From an uncultured Ignavibacteria bacterium (GTDB lineage: Bacteria > Bacteroidota > Ignavibacteria > Kapaibacteriales > UBA2268), in assembly GCA_903911805.1 (NCBI GenBank), contig CAIWET010000298.1, positions 1 through 9,331 of the forward strand: a stretch of 9,331 nt of DNA. The letters are read 5' to 3'. The translations under genes and the position numbers were made by a program. Shown here in pieces: positions 1-5,892 of the stretch. Position 1 is the first letter of the stretch; each line of letters starts with the position of its first letter. The notes under the pieces were generated by a model. The model did no database searches, was not told the origin of the DNA, and saw only the letters and a program-made list of their open reading frames with translations.

Positions 1-1017
1 TTCTTTGAAATCAGGATCTAAATTAAAATCTTTAAAATCCAAAATTTTTATATTTGGCAATTCATCTTTAATGCAATTAACTATAAATGAATTTTTAGCA
101 CCGCCGCCAGAAATTAATATTTCCTCAGTATCTGGAATAAATCTTTTGATGGAATCATTAATGCAAAAAGCTGTAAAATAGGAAATAGTTGCAAGTATAT
201 CATATTTCTCTTCAATTTCTGATTGAGCAATGAATTTAAATAAAACATCTTTACTAAATAATTCTTTACCCGTTGATTTTGGAGGAACTTGCTTCAAAAA
301 GGGAAGTTTTTGCAAATTATTTAATAATTCTTCATTTATTTTTCCAATTGACGCACTTTTTCCATCAAAATCAAAACTCTCACCGAAATAATCTTGCATA
401 ATGATATCAATCCAGGTATTACCTGGACCACAATCAAAGGCGATTGACTTTTCAATACTTTTGGATAAATAAGTAATATTAGAAATTCCACCAATATTAA
501 TTAAGGCTCTTTCTTGATTTGACTCAAAAAATACAGAGTCAAAAATTGGCACCAAAGGAGCTCCTTCTCCGCCATTAGCTATATCAGCATTTCTGAAATC
601 GAAAATCACAGGAAGTGACGTTCTATTTGCTATCAAAGGTGCATTAATCAATTGAAGTGAAAACATCATAATTTTATGATTGATTTTATATCCTTCAATC
701 TCGTGCCATACAGTTTGTCCATGGATTCCCGCTGCTATAACTTCAACAGGATTAATATTAAATGTTTCAATAAAAACATTAATTGCATCGGCGATCAATT
801 CGGAATAATATGTTTGGACTCCACCATATTTTTGCAATGTTAAATCATAATTTAAAGTACTTAATAATTCTTTAATGTCTTTGTCAAAAGGAATATAAAG
901 ATTATAAGGATTTGAATAATCTGGACTTCCATTGTCCCAAAATTCTCCTAATGAAATATCTATTCCATCAAGTGAGGTACCAGTCATTATTCCAATAAAT
1001 TTCTGTTTTCTATTCAT
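1..1017 (-). CDS. anmK: Anhydro-N-acetylmuramic acid kinase AnmK, C-terminus cut by window edge
   Basis: Reading the minus strand from the ATG at 1017 gives 339 uninterrupted codons to the window edge; no stop is reached, so the 3' end is missing. Family knowledge: AnmK is a cytoplasmic kinase that hydrates and phosphorylates 1,6-anhydro-MurNAc to MurNAc-6-phosphate during cell-wall recycling. Visible motifs: the N-terminal ATP-binding segment GIMTGTSLDGID (residues 9-20), HGQTVWH (99-105), DFRNADIANGGEGAPLVP (140-157, with an Asp at 145 in the region of the catalytic base), ALINIGGISNIT (171-182), DCGPGNTWID (195-204) and SGGGAKN (303-309). The last visible residues, DPDFKE, match the segment near the end of the family, so only about 30-45 residues are probably lost. 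The gene is divergent from the response regulator at 1158. No MurNAc-6-P etherase or other recycling gene is visible. No strong Shine-Dalgarno precedes the start, but Met1 sits at the usual distance from the ATP motif. Confidence 0.95.
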   Translation of the reverse strand, partial: MNRKQKFIGIMTGTSLDGIDISLGEFWDNGSPDYSNPYNLYIPFDKDIKELLSTLNYDLTLQKYGGVQTYYSELIADAINVFIETFNINPVEVIAAGIHGQTVWHEIEGYKINHKIMMFSLQLINAPLIANRTSLPVIFDFRNADIANGGEGAPLVPIFDSVFFESNQERALINIGGISNITYLSKSIEKSIAFDCGPGNTWIDIIMQDYFGESFDFDGKSASIGKINEELLNNLQKLPFLKQVPPKSTGKELFSKDVLFKFIAQSEIEEKYDILATISYFTAFCINDSIKRFIPDTEEILISGGGAKNSFIVNCIKDELPNIKILDFKDFNLDPDFKE

Positions 1018-1071
1018 TTATATATTTTTAATAATTACTCAAAATTATTTAGTAAATTAAAAAAAAGATTG

Positions 1072-1079
1072 CAAAAATA
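1072..1079 (-). promoter_or_regulatory. Possible -7 element for anmK (weak)
   Basis: On the minus strand this octamer reads TATTTTTG, an exact fit to the Bacteroidota -7 pattern TAnnTTTG, about 55 nt upstream of the anmK start. No TTTG or TTG lies at the expected 19-22 nt upstream, so half of the promoter is missing. In such AT-rich DNA the octamer can arise by chance. It lies in the 140-bp divergent gap between anmK and the response regulator, where I found no convincing element for the rightward gene. Confidence 0.2.
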
Positions 1080-1148
1080 AGTTAAAAAATAAATATATAC
1101 GTTTAAAAATAACTGAAAGCTTTAAACAAGTTAGAAAAATATGCTAAT

Positions 1149-1154
1149 GGAGGA
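1149..1154 (+). promoter_or_regulatory. Strong Shine-Dalgarno of the response regulator
   Basis: GGAGGA lies 3 nt before the ATG at 1158 and fixes that start. It is the strongest ribosome binding site in the window; most other genes here have only weak AAGG/AGGA-type sites or none. This suggests comparatively efficient initiation on the response regulator mRNA. Confidence 0.7.
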
Positions 1155-1157
1155 CAA

Positions 1158-1862
1158 ATGAGAATTTTAGTTGTGGAAGATGAGAAGAAAGTTGCCAATT
1201 TTATCAAGAACGGCTTAGAAGAAGAAAGATATATTGTTGAAACAGCACCTGATGGAGTCACCGGGCTTCAAATGGCAATGGAAAATGAATTTGATGCTAT
1301 CTTATTAGATGTAATGTTGCCTGGGAAAGATGGCTTTACTGTGCTTAGAGAATTGCGTGACGCTGGAAATGTTACTCCTATCATGATGCTTACTGCCCGC
1401 GGAACAACCGAGGACAGAGTGCAGGGATTAGATCTTGGTGCAGATGACTATTTACCAAAACCATTTATTTTTCAGGAATTGGCTGCAAGATTAAGGTCAA
1501 TTTTAAGAAGATCTAGTCCAGAAAAGACCACTAAATTGAAATGTAGTGATCTGATTTTAGATACGGTTACGCATTTTTGTTATCGATTTAATAAAGAAAT
1601 TGAGTTAACAACAAAAGAATATGCTTTATTAGAATATCTTATTAGAAACAAAAATAGAATATTATCTAGAAGTACAATCACCCAACACGTGTGGAAACAT
1701 AATTTTGACCCAGAATCAAATATAATTGATGTTTATATAAAAAGATTAAGAACAAAAATCGAGAACGAAGATGGCTCTAAGCCTCTTATTCAGAGCATTA
1801 GAGGTGTTGGCTATAGAATGCGTGATGTACCTGTTGACGACAACGTTGATGTAGATGAATAA
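1158..1862 (+). CDS. OmpR/PhoB-family response regulator (CusR/CopR-like), no adjacent kinase
   Basis: This 234-aa two-domain transcriptional regulator has an N-terminal receiver (about residues 1-118) with acidic pocket E7/D8, phospho-acceptor Asp51 in ILLDVMLPGKDG, switch Thr79 in MLTARG and Lys101 in the LPKPF motif, so all catalytic positions are intact. The C-terminal winged-helix domain (about 125-222) shows the LTTKEYALLEYLI start, the recognition-helix region IIDVYIKRLRTKIE (189-202) and the wing IRGVGYRMR (214-222). Receiver wording is closest to the heavy-metal/copper CusR-CopR subgroup, but that does not establish the signal. No histidine kinase lies on either side: upstream is divergent anmK and downstream is a tRNA with its own promoter. 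The cognate kinase must therefore be elsewhere, or the protein is an orphan. The last dozen residues form an unusual acidic tail (DVPVDDNVDVDE). The start is fixed by GGAGGA at 1149-1154. The target promoter is unknown. Confidence 0.93.
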   Translation: MRILVVEDEKKVANFIKNGLEEERYIVETAPDGVTGLQMAMENEFDAILLDVMLPGKDGFTVLRELRDAGNVTPIMMLTARGTTEDRVQGLDLGADDYLPKPFIFQELAARLRSILRRSSPEKTTKLKCSDLILDTVTHFCYRFNKEIELTTKEYALLEYLIRNKNRILSRSTITQHVWKHNFDPESNIIDVYIKRLRTKIENEDGSKPLIQSIRGVGYRMRDVPVDDNVDVDE

Positions 1863-1901
1863 AAAGATTTTTAATATTTAGTAATTAAATTTAATTTTTT
1901 T

Positions 1902-1933
1902 TTTGGTCAATAAAAAAAATCTTCTTAATTTTG
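1902..1933 (+). promoter_or_regulatory. Bacteroidota-type promoter for tRNA-Gln (and probably prs-rplY)
   Basis: A TTTG at 1902-1905 is followed, after exactly 20 nt, by TAATTTTG at 1926-1933. This is a full match to the Bacteroidota primary-sigma pattern TTTG-N19-21-TAnnTTTG. The predicted start of transcription, around 1938-1941, leaves a 5' leader of about 18-21 nt before the mature tRNA at 1959. The pattern match is seen directly; promoter function is inferred from the fit and position. The region is AT-rich, so some chance matches are expected, but both boxes and the spacing agree. Confidence 0.6.
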
Positions 1934-1936
1934 TAA

Positions 1937-1952
1937 TTCGTTAAAAAACGAA
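1937..1952 (+). repeat. Small perfect inverted repeat in the tRNA leader
   Basis: TTCGTT, then four A, then AACGAA: a perfect 6-bp stem with a 4-nt loop that ends 6 nt before the mature tRNA. It falls at or just after the predicted transcription start, so it could be part of the pre-tRNA leader removed by RNase P, or a protein-binding palindrome. There is no T-run after it, so it is not a terminator. Significance is low given the base composition. Confidence 0.3.
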
Positions 1953-1958
1953 AAATAC

Positions 1959-2030
1959 TGGGATGTAGCCAAATGGTAAGGCATCGCCCTTTGGAGGCGA
2001 CATGCGAAGGTTCGAATCCTTCCATCCCAG
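1959..2030 (+). tRNA. tRNA-Gln (anticodon UUG)
   Basis: A complete 72-nt cloverleaf can be folded by eye. The acceptor stem is TGGGATG (1959-1965) with CATCCCA (2023-2029). The D stem is GCC/GGC with a GG-containing loop. The anticodon stem is TCGCC/GGCGA around loop CTTTGGA, with anticodon TTG at 1991-1993. The variable loop is CATGC, and the T stem is GAAGG/CCTTC with loop TTCGAAT. The U1-A72 first pair and discriminator G73 (2030) are glutamine-tRNA identity features, which supports the anticodon call. The 3' CCA is not encoded (CAA follows G73), so it must be added after transcription. It is 30 nt ahead of prs and probably co-transcribed with it. Confidence 0.95.
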
Positions 2031-2060
2031 CAAATTTTAATTAGATATGCATATAAGGTT

Positions 2061-2999
2061 ATGGTAGAATTTATCGTCGCATCAGGTCGCTCCAACAAAG
2101 CATTGGCAGAAAAAGTTGTCAAAGCTTTAGGTGTAGACCTTGCTAAAACTGATATACACAATTTCAGTGACGGAGAAATTTGGGCAAAATTCGAAGATAA
2201 CGTGAGAGGCGATGATTTATTCATTCTTCAATCAACTCACTCACCTGCGGATAACTTGTTCGAATTGCTCATTATGATAGATGCTGCTAAAAGAGCCTCT
2301 GCAAAAAGAATAACTGCAATTATCCCTTATTTCGGATATGCCAGACAAGATAGAAAAGATCAGCCAAGAGTTTCAATAACTGCTAAATTGGTTGCTAATC
2401 TTTTAACCCGTGCAGGTGCAGACAGAATAATAACTGTTGATTTGCATTCTTCTCAAATTCAGGGTTTCTTTGATGTTCCTTTAGATCATCTCTATGCCTC
2501 AACTGTTTTGATTAAAAAAATCAAAAGTTTAGGGTTAAGCAACCTTGCTGTTGCCGCTCCTGATGTTGGAGGTGTTAAAACTGCCCGTTCTTATGCTAAG
2601 CGTTTAGATGGAGAATTGGTTGTAGTTGACAAAAGAAGACCTGCTCATAATGTTGCTGAGATAAGCCACATTATTGGTGAAGTAAAAGATAAGAACATTG
2701 TGGTGGTTGATGACATAATCGATACTGGTAATACATTCCTTAACTGTGCTGAAGCTCTTAAAAAAGCTGGTGCAGCTAAAATTATTGGCGTTTGTGTTCA
2801 TCCTGTGTTCTCAGGAAATGCAATGGAAAGATTTGACAAATCAGAAGCACTCGAGCTTATGTTTGTTACTGATACAATTCCATTGATTAATCCTCCTGAC
2901 AAAATTAAGGTTGTTTCAGTTGGTGAATTATTAGCTGAAGCTATCAAAAGAACACACGACAATCGCTCAATTAGCTCGTTATTCGAAATAGAAAGATAA
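2061..2999 (+). CDS. prs: Ribose-phosphate pyrophosphokinase (PRPP synthetase, class I)
   Basis: This cytoplasmic enzyme transfers pyrophosphate from ATP to ribose-5-phosphate to make PRPP, the precursor for purines, pyrimidines, NAD, histidine and tryptophan. The 312 aa are the normal full length. Motifs in order: FSDGEI (35-40), the ATP/flexible-loop segment YFGYARQDRK (90-99), the metal-binding region DLHSSQIQGFF (127-137, His129), KRRP (191-194, catalytic Lys/Arg) and the PRPP-binding loop VVVDDIIDTGNT (214-225). All expected residues of a class I enzyme are present. It starts 30 nt after tRNA-Gln and ends 32 nt before rplY, so the three are probably one transcript. AAGG at 2055-2058 is only 2 nt from the ATG, too close for a classical Shine-Dalgarno, but the conserved N-terminus supports this start. 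Confidence 0.97.
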   Translation: MVEFIVASGRSNKALAEKVVKALGVDLAKTDIHNFSDGEIWAKFEDNVRGDDLFILQSTHSPADNLFELLIMIDAAKRASAKRITAIIPYFGYARQDRKDQPRVSITAKLVANLLTRAGADRIITVDLHSSQIQGFFDVPLDHLYASTVLIKKIKSLGLSNLAVAAPDVGGVKTARSYAKRLDGELVVVDKRRPAHNVAEISHIIGEVKDKNIVVVDDIIDTGNTFLNCAEALKKAGAAKIIGVCVHPVFSGNAMERFDKSEALELMFVTDTIPLINPPDKIKVVSVGELLAEAIKRTHDNRSISSLFEIER

Positions 3000-3031
3000 A
3001 TTTAAATAAATAAAATAAAGGTTTAAAGAAA

Positions 3032-3619
3032 ATGGAACAAGTTGATTTAACAGTACAACACAGAGAAATCGGTAAGAAGTTCGCTAAAAGATTAAGAAGA
3101 GAAAATATCGTTCCCGGTATTTATTACAAAAACGGTGAAGTTGGTATTCCTTTTTGTGCAAAAGCTCTTAGCTTGCGTTCTATTATCTACACTTCAGAAA
3201 CTAAAATTATTGCATTTAATTTCGAAGGTGAAACTGAAGTTAGAAAATGCTTCATGAAGAAAGTTACTTTCGATCCAGTTAGTGACAAACCAGTTCATGT
3301 TGATTTTGTTGGAATCAGCGATGACAGAAAAATGAAAGTTGAAGTTCCTATCGTTTTAGTTGGAGTTTCAGAAGGTGTTAGATTGGGTGGTGTTTTATCA
3401 CAAGTTCTTCATAGAGTTTCTATTGAATGCTTACCACAACACGCTCCTAATCATTTAGCTGTTGATATTTCTAATTTACAAATTGGTAAAACAATTCATT
3501 TAAGAGATATTCCACACGAAAACATTGATTTCAAAATTGGTGAAGATAACTTAGTAGTTTCAGTTGCTGCATCTAGAGTTTCTCAAGAAGCTGACAAAGC
3601 TACTCCTGGTAAAAAATAA
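3032..3619 (+). CDS. rplY: 50S ribosomal protein L25, long form (TL5/Ctc type)
   Basis: L25 binds 5S rRNA in the large subunit. At 195 aa this is the two-domain TL5/Ctc form, not the roughly 95-aa E. coli form. The N-terminal 5S-binding domain (about 1-95) contains LRRENIVPGIYY (21-32) and the HVDF segment (89-92) that closes it. The C-terminal beta-domain (about 100-182) begins with VEVPIVLVGVSEGVRLGG (103-120) and includes VDISNLQIGKTIHLRDI (144-160). The tail is short and lysine-rich. An AAAGG at 3017-3021, 10 nt before the ATG, is a plausible ribosome site. Linkage with prs upstream and pth nearby is a common bacterial arrangement. Here pth is inverted, and an unrelated membrane-protein gene sits between them. 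Transcription ends at the hairpin starting at 3644. Confidence 0.95.
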   Translation: MEQVDLTVQHREIGKKFAKRLRRENIVPGIYYKNGEVGIPFCAKALSLRSIIYTSETKIIAFNFEGETEVRKCFMKKVTFDPVSDKPVHVDFVGISDDRKMKVEVPIVLVGVSEGVRLGGVLSQVLHRVSIECLPQHAPNHLAVDISNLQIGKTIHLRDIPHENIDFKIGEDNLVVSVAASRVSQEADKATPGKK

Positions 3620-3630
3620 TTTTATAATTA

Positions 3631-3662
3631 TTTATGAATTTATAAAGACTGCCTTATTTTTG
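3631..3662 (+). promoter_or_regulatory. Candidate promoter whose -7 box lies in the rplY terminator loop
   Basis: TATTTTTG at 3655-3662 is an exact TAnnTTTG match and forms nearly all of the terminator loop. Twenty nt upstream, 3631-3634 reads TTTA, one mismatch from TTTG. Transcription would start near 3668-3671, within the right arm or T-tract, and give a leader of about 20 nt before the ATG at 3689. This would explain how the small membrane-protein gene is expressed behind a strong terminator. The sequence match is direct; function is inferred and the -33 box is imperfect. Confidence 0.4.
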
Positions 3663-3678
3663 GGCAGTCTTTTTTTTT
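3644..3678 (+). terminator. Intrinsic terminator of the tRNA-Gln-prs-rplY unit
   Basis: A perfect 10-bp stem AAAGACTGCC (3644-3653) and GGCAGTCTTT (3663-3672) encloses a 9-nt loop and is followed by further T residues to 3678. It lies 24 nt after the rplY stop. This is the clearest rho-independent terminator in the window. The complementary strand also has an A-rich flank, but no leftward gene ends here. Confidence 0.92.
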
Positions 3679-3688
3679 AGGATTTAAT

Positions 3689-4042
3689 ATGAACAAATAT
3701 CAGAAATTATTCTTAGCACTCTCGGTACTAAATTTATTACCGAATTTTACTCTAATGTTTTATAATTTATTTGCTTCTGACCACGGAGTATTGGGAATAG
3801 AAACATTTTTTATAATGCTTTGTTCAATCTTTCTAGTATTTGCCGCAAAAGGAATGAAATGGGCAGGATTGACTCTGTTTATTATTACTTTATTTTTAGC
3901 AATTCCAACATATTTACTCCTATTTTTCTATCCAATGTTGCCATTACATAAATTAGTCAGTGGATTTGCGATTACTTGCTATGTTGTTTTCCTGATCGGC
4001 TTTCTCTTCGTTTTTCCAAAGCTTTCCAGAATTGATAAATGA
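3689..4042 (+). CDS. Small four-helix membrane protein of unknown function
   Basis: I do not recognise this 117-aa protein. It has a short basic N-terminus (MNKYQK) and four hydrophobic stretches at about residues 6-26, 34-53, 58-80 and 88-110, ending in KLSRIDK. It is thus predicted to be an inner-membrane protein with both ends in the cytoplasm. There is no signal peptide cleavage site or catalytic motif. An AGGA at 3679-3682, 6 nt before the ATG, supports the start and directly abuts the T-tract of the rplY terminator. The last 30 codons (helix 4, tail and stop) run antisense to the 3' end of pth, with codons in exact register. Its reality rests on the ribosome site, the regular helix pattern and otherwise non-coding space before pth; database homologues would settle it. 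The function cannot be assigned. Confidence 0.65.
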   Translation: MNKYQKLFLALSVLNLLPNFTLMFYNLFASDHGVLGIETFFIMLCSIFLVFAAKGMKWAGLTLFIITLFLAIPTYLLLFFYPMLPLHKLVSGFAITCYVVFLIGFLFVFPKLSRIDK

Positions 4043-4630
4043 GACTGCCCTTGAAAGTGGATTTCTAATAAGATAATCCAATGAAGTAACTGCATTATTT
4101 ATCATTATTTCTAAATTTTCAATTTCATCTTTTCCAAAGGGAGATAATACATAATCTACTAATTCTCCAGGACCAAACTTTCTATCAATACCACAACGCA
4201 ATCTTTGAAAATTATTTTCTGGGATAAATTCCATTATCGAAGTCATTCCATTATGTCCACCATCACTGCCTCCGGCATTTAATTTCAATTTGCCAACTGG
4301 AAAATTATATTCATCAATTACGATAATTACTTTTTCAGTATCAATTTCATAATTTTCTAATATATGGCTTACACTTATTCCTGAACGATTCATATAAGTA
4401 AGAGGCTTTAATATTCCAGTTTTGACTCCATTTTCAGATAAAATTGCAAATTGTCCTTTAAATTTCGGTAAAACATTTAAAGTTAATTTATGTTTCTTAG
4501 CAAATTTATCTGCAACCATCCAACCGATGTTATGGCGAGTATCTAAGTAAATTTTATCTGGGTTACCTAATCCAACAATTAAGAAGTCTAATTCTTCTTT
4601 CTTTTTAATAAAATTTGAAAATAATCCCAT
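3953..4630 (-). CDS. pth: Peptidyl-tRNA hydrolase, with extended C-terminal tail
   Basis: Pth is a cytoplasmic esterase that frees tRNA from peptidyl-tRNAs dropped by stalled ribosomes. Family motifs are all present: VGLGNPDKIYLDTRHNIG (19-36, with Asn23 and catalytic His33), LKPLTYMNRSG (74-84, Met80/Asn81), the catalytic Asp106 in VIDEYNFPVGKLKL, GGSDGGHNGM (120-129, Asn127) and FQRLRCGIDR (141-150). At 225 aa it is longer than the usual 185-195. There are about 13 extra residues at the N-terminus (MGLFSNFIKKKEE) and about 30 at the C-terminus. The C-terminal extension (from residue 197, very hydrophilic, rich in K/E/N/D) lies wholly within the antisense overlap with the membrane-protein gene. 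The start overlaps the stop of the FlbD-like gene by one base (TAATG), so translation is probably coupled. Confidence 0.95.
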   Translation of the reverse strand: MGLFSNFIKKKEELDFLIVGLGNPDKIYLDTRHNIGWMVADKFAKKHKLTLNVLPKFKGQFAILSENGVKTGILKPLTYMNRSGISVSHILENYEIDTEKVIIVIDEYNFPVGKLKLNAGGSDGGHNGMTSIMEFIPENNFQRLRCGIDRKFGPGELVDYVLSPFGKDEIENLEIMINNAVTSLDYLIRNPLSRAVSFINSGKLWKNEEKADQENNIASNRKSTD

Positions 4631-4845
4631 TATAATTTTCCAGATGTACCAATATTTAATAAATTAGCATAGCATTTTTGTTTATAATCAATTACAAGAT
4701 TTGTAATTTCTTCTGCATTTTCTTTTACAATAAACCTTTTTCCACTTTTTAAAGTGACAGTTGAGTCGTGTGAAGTTTCAACAAACTCAATTTCGTCAGC
4801 ATTAATTGTAATTTTTGTACCATCAATTTTAGTTAATATAATCAT
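4630..4845 (-). CDS. flbD: FlbD/SwrD-like small protein
   Basis: This is a 71-aa protein beginning MIILTKIDGTKITINADEI. The pattern of an N-terminal M-I-x-L-T-x-x-x-G segment, INADEIEFVE (14-23), an S/T-V-T-L-x-x-G-K strand pair (about 29-36), FIVKENAEEI (38-47) and a following VIDYKQK helix is that of the FlbD family (SwrD in Bacillus). Family knowledge: these proteins are encoded in flagellar loci, and SwrD supports motor power for swarming. Here no flagellar gene is in view; the gene instead precedes pth and overlaps it at TAATG. A good ribosome site (GGG at 4850-4852, after AAAA, 4 nt from the ATG) fixes the start. The residues after about 57 (CYANLLNIGTSGKL) are not family-like. It could be a diverged relative with a non-flagellar role, or part of a scattered flagellar gene set. 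Confidence 0.78.
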   Translation of the reverse strand: MIILTKIDGTKITINADEIEFVETSHDSTVTLKSGKRFIVKENAEEITNLVIDYKQKCYANLLNIGTSGKL

Positions 4846-4942
4846 TTTTCCCTTTTGAATATTTCCAATTAATAATCACTTTACAATAATTATTATATTT
4901 TATACGATATACTATCTTTTTTAATTTATTACCGGAATAATA

Positions 4943-5797
4943 ATGAAACTAGGAAAATTCAATATAAATTTGTTAGATACAGGTATTTTTTCACTTGATG
5001 GCGGAGCAATGTTTGGGGTAATTCCAAAACCGTTGTGGTCAAAGCAATATCATCCAGGCGATGAAATGAACAGAATACCACTCTCCGCAAGACCATTATT
5101 GATTAGATATGAAGACAAAGTAATCTTGATTGATACTGGAAATGGCAACAAGATGAACGAAAAATTCGTCAGAATGTATGGAATTGATATGGAAAAAACA
5201 GCTATTGAAACTGCTTTGAATCCATTTAATGTTACCCCTGACCAAGTAACCGATGTTATTTTAACTCACTTGCATTTTGATCATACTGGTGGCTCAACAA
5301 TCCTTGATAATGGTGAATTAATTCCAACTTTTAAAAATGCGAAATATTATGTTCAAAAAGAGCATTTTGATTGGGCTTATAAACCAACTGAAAAAGACAG
5401 AGGTTCATTTTTAAAAGAAAATTTTGACCCAATAACAAATAATAATATGTTTGAATTTATTCAAGGCGATGAAGAAATTTTTCCTGGAATCTCAGCAGTA
5501 ACACTTTTTGGTCATACAAAAGCAATGCAAGCAATTAAATTGACTTCAGAGGGGCAAACCGCTTTCTACGCTGCAGATTTAGCACCAACTGCTGCTCATT
5601 TAGGTTTAGCATATTCCCTCGCTTACGATAACTTCCCGATAGGCACAATCGAAGATAAGAAAAAAGTGTGGAATAATGCCGTTGATGAAGATTGGACAAT
5701 TATTTACGAACACGATGCATTTAATGAAGCAACTAAAATAAAAAGAAATGAAAAAGGTGGTTTCGAAAAAGGCAATATTGTCGTGATAAACGATTAA
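4943..5797 (+). CDS. Metallo-beta-lactamase-fold hydrolase (lactonase-like)
   Basis: A 284-aa cytoplasmic metallohydrolase. There is no signal peptide. The dinuclear metal site is complete: THLHFDH (108-114) supplies His109, His111, Asp113 and His114; His191 comes from the GHT motif; Asp212 is the bridging Asp in YAADLAP; and His257 is in IYEHDAF. The first-domain signature VILIDTGNG (60-68) is also clear. The overall plan, with an LLIRYEDKVILIDTG strand pair and a helical insert around residues 140-175, resembles the group that includes N-acyl-homoserine lactonases. That group has many functions, so the substrate cannot be named. GHTKAMQ replaces the more common GHTPGHQ, leaving the ligand itself intact. 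A GGA about 6 nt before the ATG is a modest ribosome site. The gene diverges from the flbD-pth pair across about 97 bp. It may have been co-transcribed with the GT-C gene downstream before the repeat inserted between them. Confidence 0.88.
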   Translation: MKLGKFNINLLDTGIFSLDGGAMFGVIPKPLWSKQYHPGDEMNRIPLSARPLLIRYEDKVILIDTGNGNKMNEKFVRMYGIDMEKTAIETALNPFNVTPDQVTDVILTHLHFDHTGGSTILDNGELIPTFKNAKYYVQKEHFDWAYKPTEKDRGSFLKENFDPITNNNMFEFIQGDEEIFPGISAVTLFGHTKAMQAIKLTSEGQTAFYAADLAPTAAHLGLAYSLAYDNFPIGTIEDKKKVWNNAVDEDWTIIYEHDAFNEATKIKRNEKGGFEKGNIVVIND

Positions 5798-5807
5798 TTG
5801 CAAAGTG

Positions 5808-5853
5808 AAAGCCCCACCCCTTGAATGGAGGGGGATAAGAGAAGAAGGGTTTG
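5808..5853 (+). repeat. Repeat unit, copy 1 (short form)
   Basis: A 46-nt unit opening AAAGCCCCACCCC and closing AAGGGTTTG. It aligns with copy 2 at 5893-5950 throughout, except that it lacks 12 nt (TAGCCCCTCCCC) after the first CCCCACCCC and differs at a few positions. The missing segment lies between CCCC tracts, so slippage deletion is the simple explanation. As a result, it has lost most of the left arm of the central hairpin found in copy 2. Confidence 0.8.
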
Positions 5854-5861
5854 GATTCAAG

Positions 5862-5888
5862 TCGTCATTCTGAACGAAGTGAAGAATC
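5862..5888. repeat. Central repeat unit with imperfect inverted ends
   Basis: The stretch holds CATTCTGAACGAAG followed by TGAAGAATC, with ATTCT (5867-5871) and AGAAT (5883-5887) as inverted ends. A second pair, GATTC at 5854-5858 and GAATC at 5884-5888, allows a slightly larger fold. I recognise this sequence type as a very common dispersed intergenic motif in environmental Bacteroidota/Chlorobiota-type genomes; copy number in this genome cannot be seen from one window. Confidence 0.65.
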
Positions 5889-5892
5889 GCGT

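Noticed and set aside
1884..1904. AT palindrome (ATTAAATTTAAT) with a T-run after the response regulator
   Set aside because: It resembles a terminator but has no G-C pair in the stem. In DNA this AT-rich it is likely chance, and the T-run overlaps the tRNA promoter.
1925..2224. Open frame of 99 codons on the minus strand over tRNA-Gln and the prs start
   Set aside because: It crosses a complete tRNA gene and lies antisense to the conserved N-terminus of prs; a shadow frame.
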